The position numbers and the translations under genes are program-made. This document shows positions 44,294-52,649 of a stretch of 64,000 bases of DNA, piece after piece. Under the pieces are notes generated by a model that ran no database searches, was not told the DNA's origin, and saw only the letters and a program-made list of their open reading frames with translations. This DNA comes from Streptomyces griseus (GTDB lineage: Bacteria; Actinomycetota; Actinomycetes; Nanopelagicales; Nanopelagicaceae): assembly GCA_945865365.1 (NCBI GenBank), contig CAMBDL010000003.1, positions 1 to 64,000 of the forward strand. Direction: 5' to 3'. The stretch's first letter is position 1. Every line of letters starts with the position of its first letter.

Positions 44294-44854
44294 CTAAAGC
44301 GCCGAATTTTCCTTCACAAAAGTAATGTGATCTCGCCAATCTCCATCAATATGTAAGTACCTGGCTCGCTCACTTTCAAAGTTATAGCCAGCTTTTTCAG
44401 CGACTCGACGCGAAGCTGCATTTTCAGGACGCAGATTTATTTCCACGCGGTGGAGCTCCAAAGACTCAAAGGCATACTGTGTGAGAATTTCTACCGCTGC
44501 CGTAGTAAAGCCTTTGTTGGCATAGTTTTTATCTATCCAATACCCAATATGTCCCCCGCGAAGCGCGCCATAAATGACCCCGCCTAGTGATATTTGGCCA
44601 ATTAAGTTGCGTTGATGCCACACGGCAAATGAAAATGAACGACCACAGCGGGCTTCTGCGTTCAGGGTTCGAACCATCTCATAGTACGTAGGTAGAGCTT
44701 TATGGGAATCAATGGGTGGAACTGTTGCCTCCCATGGAGAAAGCCACTGCCGATTCTCGGCGCGGACCCTGTTCCAGTGAGTTCGATCGCGAAACCTGAG
44801 AGGGCGTAAGTAAATATCCTCCCCACTAAGGAGAACGGGCCAGCGGTTTCTCAT
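44294..44854 (-). CDS. GNAT acetyltransferase, RimJ/RimL type
   Basis: An N-acetyltransferase of the RimJ/RimL group. Core motifs are 'LSGEDIYLRPLRFRDRTHWNRVRAENRQWLSPWE', 'GHIGYWIDKNYANKGFTTAAVEIL' (acetyl-CoA loop) and 'ELHRVEINLRPENAASRRVAEKAGY'. Likely targets are ribosomal or other protein N-termini. ATG 44854 (MRNRWPVLLSGED, 186 aa) places the start just after the moeA stop; the longer ATG 44899 would overlap moeA by 38 bp. The moeA-rimJ pair is conserved. Confidence 0.88.
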   Translation of the reverse strand: MRNRWPVLLSGEDIYLRPLRFRDRTHWNRVRAENRQWLSPWEATVPPIDSHKALPTYYEMVRTLNAEARCGRSFSFAVWHQRNLIGQISLGGVIYGALRGGHIGYWIDKNYANKGFTTAAVEILTQYAFESLELHRVEINLRPENAASRRVAEKAGYNFESERARYLHIDGDWRDHITFVKENSAL

Positions 44855-44861
44855 AGCTAAG

Positions 44862-45773
44862 TTAAATGTATCTGCGTTCGAGGATAACAACCGTGACATG
44901 TTCGCCGGCCTTCACGTGCTCCTCTTTTTCACCTATTGCAATAAAGGCCGTTGCATCTGAAAGCGTGGAAAACTCTTCTTGGGCCGACAGTGGCACTACC
45001 GAATTACCATCTTCAGATAAAGCGGCTCGGATATAAGAGCGTAGGCCAGAGGTAGATTCGATAGCTTTTTCAAGAGTTGCCTTAACGCAAGGACGGTGAA
45101 TTGTTGCCGCCCCTAACATTGTGCGAATCATTGGTCTTACAAAGAGTTCAAAAGAGATGTATGCAGCGATTGGATCACCGGGAAGAGTTACAACTGGGGT
45201 TTTATCTGGCCCAATAACGCCATAGTTATGTCGCCCGCTCATCTCAATTGCAACATCAATGGTGGTTATTTCTCCCATTCGTGAGAGCGCTCGCGTAATA
45301 AGGTCGAAAGAATCATCGTGACGCTCGCCGCTGATAATTATTAAATCTGCACGAACTAATTGATCTTCTATAACACTGAGTAGCTCATCTTCATCATCTG
45401 GAATCGAATGAACTCGATAGGCAACTGCCCCAACTTCGCGAACTGCAGTTGTAAGCAGCCATGAATTTGTTTCATACTCTTCATCGCCTTTAAGTGCCAC
45501 ACCTGGTTCAACAAGATCTGGGCCGGCCGATAAAACAACTACTCGTGGATGCGGACGGGTTGGCAGATGATCCAAGCCAATTGAGGCGGCAAGTCCGATC
45601 TGGGTCGAGCGAATACGGCTACCGCTGCGCATCACTAGCCGTTCGCCGGCAAAAACATCCTCGGACAGAGTTGCACCATGCGCATCCAAGAGCGGCATAT
45701 CAAATGACTCTAAGGGCTTACAAATAGCGAGAAGAGAGGTGAGAAATTCATCTACCCGCGTGTGCTCTGCCAT
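44862..45773 (-). CDS. MoeA-like protein lacking domain II
   Basis: Related to molybdopterin molybdenumtransferase, but only 303 aa instead of about 400. The N-terminal helices (VDEFLTSLLAICKPLESFDMPLLDAHGATLSEDVF) run directly into the MogA-like domain ('PRVVVLSAGPDLVEPG', 'LIIISGERHDDSFDLITRAL', 'TPVVTLPGDPIAAYISFELFVRP') and domain IV. The beta-rich domain II with the usual NSAMDGYA motif is missing, and the SGGxSxGD motif is degraded to ISGERHDD. It may not act in molybdenum cofactor synthesis; no other moa/moe gene is in the window. ATG 45773 is preferred to the GTG at 45779. It is divergent from the folate cyclo-ligase gene; galU, which usually lies here, is absent. Confidence 0.85.
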   Translation of the reverse strand: MAEHTRVDEFLTSLLAICKPLESFDMPLLDAHGATLSEDVFAGERLVMRSGSRIRSTQIGLAASIGLDHLPTRPHPRVVVLSAGPDLVEPGVALKGDEEYETNSWLLTTAVREVGAVAYRVHSIPDDEDELLSVIEDQLVRADLIIISGERHDDSFDLITRALSRMGEITTIDVAIEMSGRHNYGVIGPDKTPVVTLPGDPIAAYISFELFVRPMIRTMLGAATIHRPCVKATLEKAIESTSGLRSYIRAALSEDGNSVVPLSAQEEFSTLSDATAFIAIGEKEEHVKAGEHVTVVILERRYI

Positions 45774-45840
45774 AATCACACCATACTTGTAAGCTCTGCC
45801 TTTTTTGGGATTTAGACCCGCGAAATACTGGAGGGACGAG

Positions 45841-46389
45841 ATGAATCAGAACACAGTGAAGAAAGAGTTGCGCGCACGATTGCGCCGGGAGCGAACTCAA
45901 AACTTCTCTGCCTCTGACTTCACTGTGATTGTGAACTCTCCAGAAATTGCCAGTGCCACAACTATCGCTTCCTATGTCTCTTACGGGGTAGAACCCAGTA
46001 CTGACGAAATTAATCAAGGCTTCCTCAAGGCTGGCAAGAAGCTACTTCTACCGCGAGTAAATGGCGAACTCCTTGACTGGGTGTATTGGAATGGCGATTT
46101 AAAAAAATTAAAAGTGAGTAAAAATGTAGCAGAGCCAATAGGTCCAGCAACTACGGATTTTAGTGAGCTTTCAGTGGTCATTGTTCCAGCGCTTCACATT
46201 GACAACGATGGCTATCGATTGGGCCAAGGTGGAGGCTTTTACGATCGAGCCCTTACCTATCTTCCTGGTTGGAAAATCGGTTTAGTTCATACTGGTGAGT
46301 TAACTGGAATGACGCTTCCACGAGAGGCTCATGATGTTCCACTAGATGCAGCAGCTACGCCATTGATCGTTGTGCGTTTTAAGCGTTAA
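45841..46389 (+). CDS. 5-formyltetrahydrofolate cyclo-ligase
   Basis: Converts 5-formyl-THF to 5,10-methenyl-THF with ATP; 182 aa. It shows 'KKELRARLRRER', 'KKLLLPRVNG' and the ATP/Mg2+ site 'DNDGYRLGQGGGFYDRAL', then a typical C-terminus. The ORF track's 45805 start is too early: ATG 45841 has GGAGG 7 bp upstream. Its end overlaps the convergent acyl-CoA dehydrogenase stop by 4 bp. Confidence 0.95.
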   Translation: MNQNTVKKELRARLRRERTQNFSASDFTVIVNSPEIASATTIASYVSYGVEPSTDEINQGFLKAGKKLLLPRVNGELLDWVYWNGDLKKLKVSKNVAEPIGPATTDFSELSVVIVPALHIDNDGYRLGQGGGFYDRALTYLPGWKIGLVHTGELTGMTLPREAHDVPLDAAATPLIVVRFKR

Positions 46390-47531
46390 AGTATTGGAAG
46401 ATTTCGCGCCATTACTATTCGTTGAATTTGATTAGTGCCTTCATAAATCTGCGTTAACTTTGCATCTCGCATCATGCGCTCAACTGGATAGTCAGAGACA
46501 TAGCCATATCCACCAAGAATCTGCACGGCATCCTGCGTTACCTTCATGGCGGTGTCACTCGCAAAACACTTACTGGCTGCTGAAAAGAAACGCAGATCAT
46601 TTTCATTGTTTTCACTCTTTGAGGCAGCTGCGTACGTCAATACGCGTGCGGCCTCAATATTCATAGCCATATCAGCCAACATAAACTGCACGCCTTGGAA
46701 ATCAAATATCTCTTTACCAAACTGCTTTCGCTCATGCGAATACTTGGCCGCAACATCTAAGGCGCCTTGGGCTAAGCCAAGTGCTTGTGCAGCAATGGTT
46801 ACACGTGTGTGATCTAATGTATTCATAGCGAGAATGAAACCTGTACCTACCTCACCGAGGCGTCGATCATCGCTTAATTCAACGTTATCAAAATATACTT
46901 CGCGTGTAGGTGAGCCTCTAAAACCCATCTTCTTTTCAGGTGCGCCAAAAGATACGCCTGAATCGGATTTTTCAACAATAAAAGCGGTAATTCCCTTTGA
47001 GCCAAGGGCTGGATCGGTCTGTGCCATAACGGTATAGAACTCAGATACCCCTGCATTTGAAATCCACTTTTTACTTCCATTTAATATCCAACTATCGCCA
47101 TCGCGGAGCGCTTTTGTGCGTAATGCAGATGCATCCGAGCCAGCTTCTGATTCAGAGAGTGCATAAGAAAATCCCTTGCCTGCAACTAACTGACTAAGCC
47201 AACGAGTTTTTTGTTCTTCATTTCCGCCTAAAATCAATGGCAATGAACCAAGTTTGTTAACCGCAGGAATGAGTGATGAAGCACCACAGACTCGTGCAAC
47301 TTCTTCAATAATGATCACGGTAGCTAATGCATCGGCACCGTCACCACCGTATTGGGTTGGAACATGTGCTGCAGATAGCCCCGACTTTTGTAGAGCACTG
47401 GCAGCTTCCTGCGGATAACGGTGCTCTTCATCTACAGCTTGGGCAAAGGGTGCAATCTCTTTCTCCGCTAACGCTCGCACGCTTGCTCGCAGATCTACAT
47501 ACTCGCTGGGCAAACTAAATAAGTTTTCCAT
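46386..47531 (-). CDS. Acyl-CoA dehydrogenase
   Basis: A flavoenzyme of 381 aa that oxidises acyl-CoA to trans-2-enoyl-CoA. Motifs are 'YALSESEAGSDASALRTKA' (FAD/substrate loop), 'WISNAGVSEFYTVMAQT', 'KMGFRGSPTREVYFDNV', 'QILGGYGYVSDYPVERMMRDAK' and the catalytic-Glu segment 'QIYEGTNQIQRIVMAR'. It fits the short-chain/branched-chain subgroup, but the substrate cannot be fixed. Its ATG shares one base with the stop of the ctaG/copD gene, so it is the third gene of that operon, an unexpected partner. Confidence 0.93.
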   Translation of the reverse strand: MENLFSLPSEYVDLRASVRALAEKEIAPFAQAVDEEHRYPQEAASALQKSGLSAAHVPTQYGGDGADALATVIIIEEVARVCGASSLIPAVNKLGSLPLILGGNEEQKTRWLSQLVAGKGFSYALSESEAGSDASALRTKALRDGDSWILNGSKKWISNAGVSEFYTVMAQTDPALGSKGITAFIVEKSDSGVSFGAPEKKMGFRGSPTREVYFDNVELSDDRRLGEVGTGFILAMNTLDHTRVTIAAQALGLAQGALDVAAKYSHERKQFGKEIFDFQGVQFMLADMAMNIEAARVLTYAAASKSENNENDLRFFSAASKCFASDTAMKVTQDAVQILGGYGYVSDYPVERMMRDAKLTQIYEGTNQIQRIVMARNLPIL

Positions 47532-49378
47532 TATTTTTCATCTCTATCACGTTTGGCTAGTTGTTGTAGGAGATTATTGTACTCAGCTAATTCATCAGGC
47601 TTGCCCATAGCTGCAGCTCGGGCCGTATTTCGATCAATCCGGTTTGCTTCTCGTGAATCATCTTTAACCCAGCTAATAAAAGTTGCAACTAAAGCCAGAA
47701 GGATAGGGATCTCTCCCATGGCCCAGCCAAGTGAGCCGCCAGTTTTTTGGTCTGCTAATAGATCTATAAGCCATGGAGTCTGCATTGAGGCGAAATAGCC
47801 TTGATCAATAAGTGTTGTTGTGGACATTAAAGCGACCGAGAAAAATGCGTGAATGCTCATGGCTGCAAAGATAATTACGATACGTACTAAATGCGGAATG
47901 CGCCGTGGATTTGGGTCAATTCCAATAACGACATGAAAGAAGAGAATGCCTGCCAGAATGAAGTGGATATTCATAAAAAGATGGCCCGCATAGCTCTGCA
48001 TGAGGCTTCCAAATAAGTTTGTGAAGTACAGGGCAAAAATTGATCCATCAAAGAATGCCAGTGCAACTATTGGGTTAGTGTAAAAAACTGCCAACTTAGA
48101 GTGCAAGGTAGCTAGAAGCGTCCCACGCACACCTCGCTCATCTTTATTTCGTCCTTGCGGCAGAGTTCTTAGCGCTAAAGTTATTGGCGCGCCTAATACG
48201 ATGCCAATTGGCGCAATCATTCCTAAAATCATGTGAGCTACCATGTGATATGAAAATGCAAAGTGGGCATAGAGACCGAGACCACCACTTGTTGCAAAAT
48301 CTATGGCAGCGATTCCACTGGCAAATGCGACTGTTCGCCCAACTGGCCACTTGTCACCACGTCGCGTAAGAACAACTACGCCCTTTATATATAAAGCAGC
48401 GGCAGTGACAAGTAGCCCTATCATTAAAGCATCTGGCTCATAACTCATAATTAATCGACTCCATGTTGGTGGTGGTGGAGTAGTGATTCCAGCCACTGCA
48501 ATTGCAGGATCAAATTTTGGAGTTATAGGTCTAGTCGGTGCCTCGTTGGAAGATAACCACACACCCATGGCAAGTGTTGTAATCATGATCAAGGCTTCAG
48601 CGAGAATTAAGCGTGCAAAAGCCTTCCAATCAATTGATTCACGATTTGCCAAGTTCTTACGGTGCAGGTAGCCAATGGTGATGAGAATAGTTGTAGCAAC
48701 AATTTTTGCTATTACTACGTAGGCATATGCGGTACTCCACGCCTCTTTAAAATCTAGCCTTGCCCAGGCATTAACAGTGCCGCTGACTACAACAGCAATT
48801 ACTGACCATAACGCTAATTGACTAAAGCGCGGCACGGCGATTGGGCGATCTTGTGGATCAAGCAGAGCAATCGAAATTATTCCACCAACCCACAGTGATA
48901 ATCCAACAACGTGGATTACTAGTGAGCCTATTGCTAATCCATGCGACCCGCTGGATTCTGCATGGCTTTGAAAAACCGGAGCAACTAAGCCAACTAACGA
49001 GAGAATGAGAAGAAAAATGGTGGCCAGAATATGCCGGATTCGGAGTGCAAAAAACGCTACTAAAAGTGCAACGACAACTTCAAATAAAAGATACTGCCCG
49101 AGAGTAATTTGTGTTACGAATGAACGCAGCACTGTCGGATCAAGTGCAACAGATATTGATTGACCTAGAATATTTGCAAGGGTAAAGAGAATTACACCGA
49201 TTGTTCCTAGTGCCCACATAAGCGCAGAACCCCACAGCAAGCGCCTGAGTTTTAAAGACGAAGTTGAGAGCTTGCCTTCGTGATCTAGAAGTAAAAACCC
49301 CATTGAAAGTAAAGTTCCAATTGTTGCAAAGCTGCCGAGTAAAGACAGGTACTTAAAAATTGTGGAAAATGCGATCAT
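47531..49378 (-). CDS. CopD / CtaG fusion: copper transport and cytochrome oxidase assembly membrane protein
   Basis: A 615-aa polytopic membrane protein with two modules. Residues about 1-300 match the CopD copper-import family (multiple spans, 'HAESSGSHGLAIGSLVIHVVGLSLWVGGI' with conserved His). Residues about 320-580 match caa3-type oxidase assembly factor CtaG ('AHFAFSYHMVAHMILGMIAPIGIVLGAPITLALR', 'NIHFILAGILFFHVVIGIDP'). The fusion is common in actinobacteria and is thought to deliver copper to cytochrome c oxidase. It overlaps copC by 4 bp and the acyl-CoA dehydrogenase gene by 1 bp. Confidence 0.92.
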   Translation of the reverse strand: MIAFSTIFKYLSLLGSFATIGTLLSMGFLLLDHEGKLSTSSLKLRRLLWGSALMWALGTIGVILFTLANILGQSISVALDPTVLRSFVTQITLGQYLLFEVVVALLVAFFALRIRHILATIFLLILSLVGLVAPVFQSHAESSGSHGLAIGSLVIHVVGLSLWVGGIISIALLDPQDRPIAVPRFSQLALWSVIAVVVSGTVNAWARLDFKEAWSTAYAYVVIAKIVATTILITIGYLHRKNLANRESIDWKAFARLILAEALIMITTLAMGVWLSSNEAPTRPITPKFDPAIAVAGITTPPPPTWSRLIMSYEPDALMIGLLVTAAALYIKGVVVLTRRGDKWPVGRTVAFASGIAAIDFATSGGLGLYAHFAFSYHMVAHMILGMIAPIGIVLGAPITLALRTLPQGRNKDERGVRGTLLATLHSKLAVFYTNPIVALAFFDGSIFALYFTNLFGSLMQSYAGHLFMNIHFILAGILFFHVVIGIDPNPRRIPHLVRIVIIFAAMSIHAFFSVALMSTTTLIDQGYFASMQTPWLIDLLADQKTGGSLGWAMGEIPILLALVATFISWVKDDSREANRIDRNTARAAAMGKPDELAEYNNLLQQLAKRDRDEK

Positions 49379-49899
49379 CGATCTCTAAAGAGCTTTCGCG
49401 CATATAAAGAGAGCCCGATAAGCATGATGAAAGCGATAATAAGAATAAAGATTATAAAAACATTAGTACCCCAGCTACTACTTGCCGGCGTTTGTGACTT
49501 GGTAGGGGTTGGAGTTGGTTCACTTGGTGAAATCACACTTGGTGCTGAAAAGTTAAATGTAAAAGAGCCCTCTAACGCAGCATCGCCCTCAGAATAGAGT
49601 AGATAGCTAACTCGATAGATTCCGGTGAGAGTGAGTGAACTTAATCCGACAGTTGCGCTCACACCATCAACCATGATTGTTCCATCATCAACGCGAGTGC
49701 CTTCTGGATCAGTGACTATTAACTCATTTGCATCTGGCAATAGCGCAATTTGTGTCGTAAGAGTTACTGAAGTGGGCGCAGATGTAAGACTAGAGCCGCT
49801 GATGGGATTGGTCGTAATTAAGGAGTTTGCAGTTGCACTTGCCATACCAAAGTATGCAAAAACAATCAGAAAAGCCGAGATCCGCTTAATTTTCATCAC
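49375..49899 (-). CDS. CopC-domain protein with C-terminal membrane anchor, copper ligands missing
   Basis: A 174-aa exported protein: signal peptide (residues 1-24, ending SATA), one CopC beta-barrel domain ('TTNPISGSSLTSAPTSVTLTTQIALLPDANELIVTDPEG'), a Pro/Thr/Ser linker and a C-terminal span (VFIIFILIIAFIMLIGLSLYARKLF). CopC normally has an N-terminal mature His (HAxLxxSxP) and a DGHPxxG motif as Cu(II) ligands. Here these read NSLITTNP and GDAALEG, so both His are gone. AGGAG precedes the ATG by 6 bp. It heads the copC-ctaG/copD operon. Confidence 0.85.
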   Translation of the reverse strand: MMKIKRISAFLIVFAYFGMASATANSLITTNPISGSSLTSAPTSVTLTTQIALLPDANELIVTDPEGTRVDDGTIMVDGVSATVGLSSLTLTGIYRVSYLLYSEGDAALEGSFTFNFSAPSVISPSEPTPTPTKSQTPASSSWGTNVFIIFILIIAFIMLIGLSLYARKLFRDR

Positions 49900-49996
49900 A
49901 AACTCCTGCCTTTCTAGCCTCGATTCGCACCTATCGTCTCACTTCTTTAGACTTGCTTTCTACCCCCGCTAGGGTGCAATTCAGATCGGAGCAAGG

Positions 49997-50230
49997 ATGC
50001 CTACATATCAATATGCATGCAACACCTGTGCCCATGAGTTCGAGGCCATCCAATCCTTCTCTGATGATTCGCTGACGCACTGCCCGCAGTGTCAGGGGGA
50101 GATCAGAAAGGTTTATACCGCTGTTGGGGTAGTTTTTAAAGGTTCAGGATTTTATAAAACAGATTCAGTAGTAAATAAAACAACGACACCTACCCCAGCG
50201 CCTACGCCTCCGGCGCCAAAGACTGATTAA
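49997..50230 (+). CDS. FmdB-type zinc-ribbon protein
   Basis: A 77-aa protein of the FmdB/CxxC_CxxC_SSSS regulatory family. 'MPTYQYACNTCAHEFEAIQSFSDDSLTHCPQC' gives the CxxC...CxxC zinc ribbon, and 'FKGSGFYKTD' is the family's second block. A Thr/Pro-rich tail follows. The biological role is not established. In M. tuberculosis the homologous gene (Rv0991c) neighbours the folate cyclo-ligase gene, as here within 4 kb. Its stop overlaps the convergent 38-aa gene by 4 bp. Confidence 0.9.
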   Translation: MPTYQYACNTCAHEFEAIQSFSDDSLTHCPQCQGEIRKVYTAVGVVFKGSGFYKTDSVVNKTTTPTPAPTPPAPKTD

Positions 50231-50343
50231 TCCTCGTGATGCGGTGGTTTATCTGACTTAATTTCTTCTTCGCGCCGAGCTTGTTCGGCAGCTGCTTCGG
50301 GGTCGATCTCGTCTGAAGTAACTGAAGGGAAGAGATCGCTCAT
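50227..50343 (-). CDS. Small acidic protein, 38 aa
   Basis: Too short for the ORF track. ATG 50343 to TAA 50227-50229 gives MSDLFPSVTSDEIDPEAAAE and a charged helix 'QARREEEIKSDKPPHHED'. Codon use is ordinary and the frame fills the gap between fmdB and the MMPL gene, with 4 bp of overlap. I recall similar short acidic ORFs beside actinobacterial FmdB genes, but assign no function. Confidence 0.6.
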   Translation of the reverse strand: MSDLFPSVTSDEIDPEAAAEQARREEEIKSDKPPHHED

Positions 50344-50377
50344 ATCAATATTCTAGCGCTAGTGGAGGAAGTACGTC

Positions 50378-52483
50378 GTGTTTGAGAATTTAGGTAAGTT
50401 CATTGTTAGGCGCAGCAAGGTAGTGCTTCTGCTATTTGTTCTAATGACTTTATTTGCAGGTGGAGTTGGCTCCCTTGTATTTGGAACTCTCGATAGTGGT
50501 GGCTATTCCGATAAAAACAGTGAGTCCGCCAAAGCCACTGAATACATCATCAATAAATTCAATGTCCAAGAGCCAATTGTTACTCTGGTGGTTGATTCAA
50601 CAATTGGTGTCAATGATCCAGGCGTTGCCACAAAAGCTGCCGCCCTAGAACAAGAGATTCTTAACGTCCAGGGAGTTTCAAAGACATTCTCTTACTGGTC
50701 TACCGGTGGTGCTTCTACAATGCGATCGACCGATGGCAAAGCTGGCTTCATTCTAGTTTATGCCGATTTAAAAGCCGATGACTGGGATGGATTCCAATCT
50801 CTGGGAAATAGCATTCAATCGCGCTTTGATGGTAAGTACAAAGGTCTCGACGTATATGCCGGGGGTGCTGGCGTCATTACCCACGCAATTAACCACAAGA
50901 TTGAAAAAGATTTACTCCTTGCAGAATTTATTGCAATTCCACTTACTTTTCTCCTTTTGCTCTTTGTCTTTGGTGCCATGGTCGCATCGGCAATGCCACT
51001 TTTTGTTGGCGTGAGTGCAATCTTGGGCTCGTTCCTCCTTATATTTTTAATTAGCCAATTCACGAGCGTGAGCGTCTTTGCTTTGAACCTCATTACCGGT
51101 CTTGGATTAGGTCTTGGAATCGATTATGCGCTACTGATGGTCAATCGTTTTCGTGAAGAGCTTCATCACGGTAAAAGCGTTGAAGATTCGGTGGTTATCA
51201 CCGTTGCAACTGCGGGAAAGACGGTCTTTTATTCAGGACTCACTGTTCTGGTTACGATGGCATCAATGTTATTTTTTCCACTCGATTTTTTGAAGTCCTT
51301 TGGTTACGCTGGTATCGCAGTAATTTCAATGGCAATAATCGGTGCAGTATGTGCACTTCCCGCACTTTTAGCTTTGCTAGGTGAAAAAGTTGATAAGGGT
51401 GTCGTTCGAAGAAGTGCAATTACTCCTAAGGAAGATGGTCGTTGGGCTCAGACTGCGCGAACCGTTATGCGCCGTCCAATTCCAGTGGTGGTCGCTGCAG
51501 TGACAATCCTTGGAATCATGGCACTGCCTGTGCTCAATATCGCTTTTGCCCAGATTGATTCTCGCGTTTTACCCGCAACTGATCGTGCCGCGATTTCTTC
51601 ACAAGTGATTGAGACTCGCTTCGATGGCTTAGTAGGAAGCCCCATAGAGGTTGTAGTGCCTAATGGTGTTGGCCAGGAAAGTGAAATCTCAAGCTTTCTT
51701 AACAGAGTAAAAAATGTAGATGGCATCGTACGAGTAGGTGCAATTGAAACTTATGGCAGAGATATTCGCGTTCAAGTTATTTCATCTATCGCATCACGTA
51801 GCACTGCATCAGAGAGAGTTATCCATGAGATTCGCGCCTTGGATAAACCAAGTGGAACCCTTATTGGAGGCTCAGCAGCCGACTTTACCGATTCACAAGA
51901 TGGTATTGCAAGCAAACTTCCCTTTGCATTAGGTTGGATTGCACTGACGGTCTTGATTTTAATCTTTATCTTTACGGGCTCAATCATCCTTCCATTTAAG
52001 GCAATAATCCTCAATGCTCTCTCGTTATGCGCCACATTAGGTGTAATCACATGGATATTTATCGACGGCCATTTAAAGTGGCTCGTTGGTGATTTCACAG
52101 TTACGGGTACTTTAGATACGGGCTCTGTGATCCTAGTTGCTGTTGTTGTGTTTGGACTTTCAATGGACTACGAACTATTTCTACTCTCACGTATTCGCGA
52201 AGAGCATCTGAGCGGTAAGAGTAATGTTGAATCTGTTGCCGTTGGCTTACAGCGTTCGGCCCGAATTATTACTGCCGCTGCACTTCTCTTAGCTGCTGTC
52301 TTTGCAACTTTTGTAACAAGTGGTGTTACCTCGATTAAAATGCTCGGTTTTGGTGTTGCACTTGCAGTTCTACTTGATGCAACATTGGTTCGTGCATTAT
52401 TGGTGCCAGCACTTATGCGCTTATTTGGTGAACGTAACTGGTGGGCGCCAGAGTGGATGCAGCGCTTTACCTTAAAACACTAA
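50378..52483 (+). CDS. MMPL-family RND-type transporter
   Basis: A 701-aa membrane transporter with the MmpL layout: one span, a periplasmic domain, five spans, repeated twice. Typical segments are 'GLDVYAGGAGVITHAINHKIEKDL', 'LGLGLGIDYALLMVNRFREEL' and 'VFGLSMDYELFLLSRIREEHLSG', which carry the Asp/Tyr proton-relay pairs in spans 4 and 10. MmpL proteins export lipids or other hydrophobic compounds in actinobacteria; the cargo here is unknown. The start is GTG 50378 with GGAGG 9 bp upstream. tRNA-Arg begins 2 bp after the stop. Confidence 0.93.
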   Translation: MFENLGKFIVRRSKVVLLLFVLMTLFAGGVGSLVFGTLDSGGYSDKNSESAKATEYIINKFNVQEPIVTLVVDSTIGVNDPGVATKAAALEQEILNVQGVSKTFSYWSTGGASTMRSTDGKAGFILVYADLKADDWDGFQSLGNSIQSRFDGKYKGLDVYAGGAGVITHAINHKIEKDLLLAEFIAIPLTFLLLLFVFGAMVASAMPLFVGVSAILGSFLLIFLISQFTSVSVFALNLITGLGLGLGIDYALLMVNRFREELHHGKSVEDSVVITVATAGKTVFYSGLTVLVTMASMLFFPLDFLKSFGYAGIAVISMAIIGAVCALPALLALLGEKVDKGVVRRSAITPKEDGRWAQTARTVMRRPIPVVVAAVTILGIMALPVLNIAFAQIDSRVLPATDRAAISSQVIETRFDGLVGSPIEVVVPNGVGQESEISSFLNRVKNVDGIVRVGAIETYGRDIRVQVISSIASRSTASERVIHEIRALDKPSGTLIGGSAADFTDSQDGIASKLPFALGWIALTVLILIFIFTGSIILPFKAIILNALSLCATLGVITWIFIDGHLKWLVGDFTVTGTLDTGSVILVAVVVFGLSMDYELFLLSRIREEHLSGKSNVESVAVGLQRSARIITAAALLLAAVFATFVTSGVTSIKMLGFGVALAVLLDATLVRALLVPALMRLFGERNWWAPEWMQRFTLKH

Positions 52484-52484
52484 G

Positions 52485-52557
52485 TGTCCCCGGCGGGAGT
52501 TGAACCTGCGACCTACCGCTTAGGAGGCGGTTGCTCTATCCACTGAGCTACGGGGAC
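52485..52557 (-). tRNA. tRNA-Arg(CCU)
   Basis: The minus strand gives GTCCCCG...CGGGGAC (7-bp acceptor), D arm AGCTCAGTGGATAGAGC, anticodon arm ACCGC-CTCCTAA-GCGGT (anticodon CCU), T arm GCAGG-TTCAACT-CCTGC-like, discriminator A. CCA not encoded. Confidence 0.95.
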
Positions 52558-52649
52558 CTACATAGAGGGCAATCTTGTCATGGATTAATCCCCACATTAG
52601 ACTCAAGAATCTAACGAAAAGGATGTTATTTCCTCATGAGAGGCCAACA

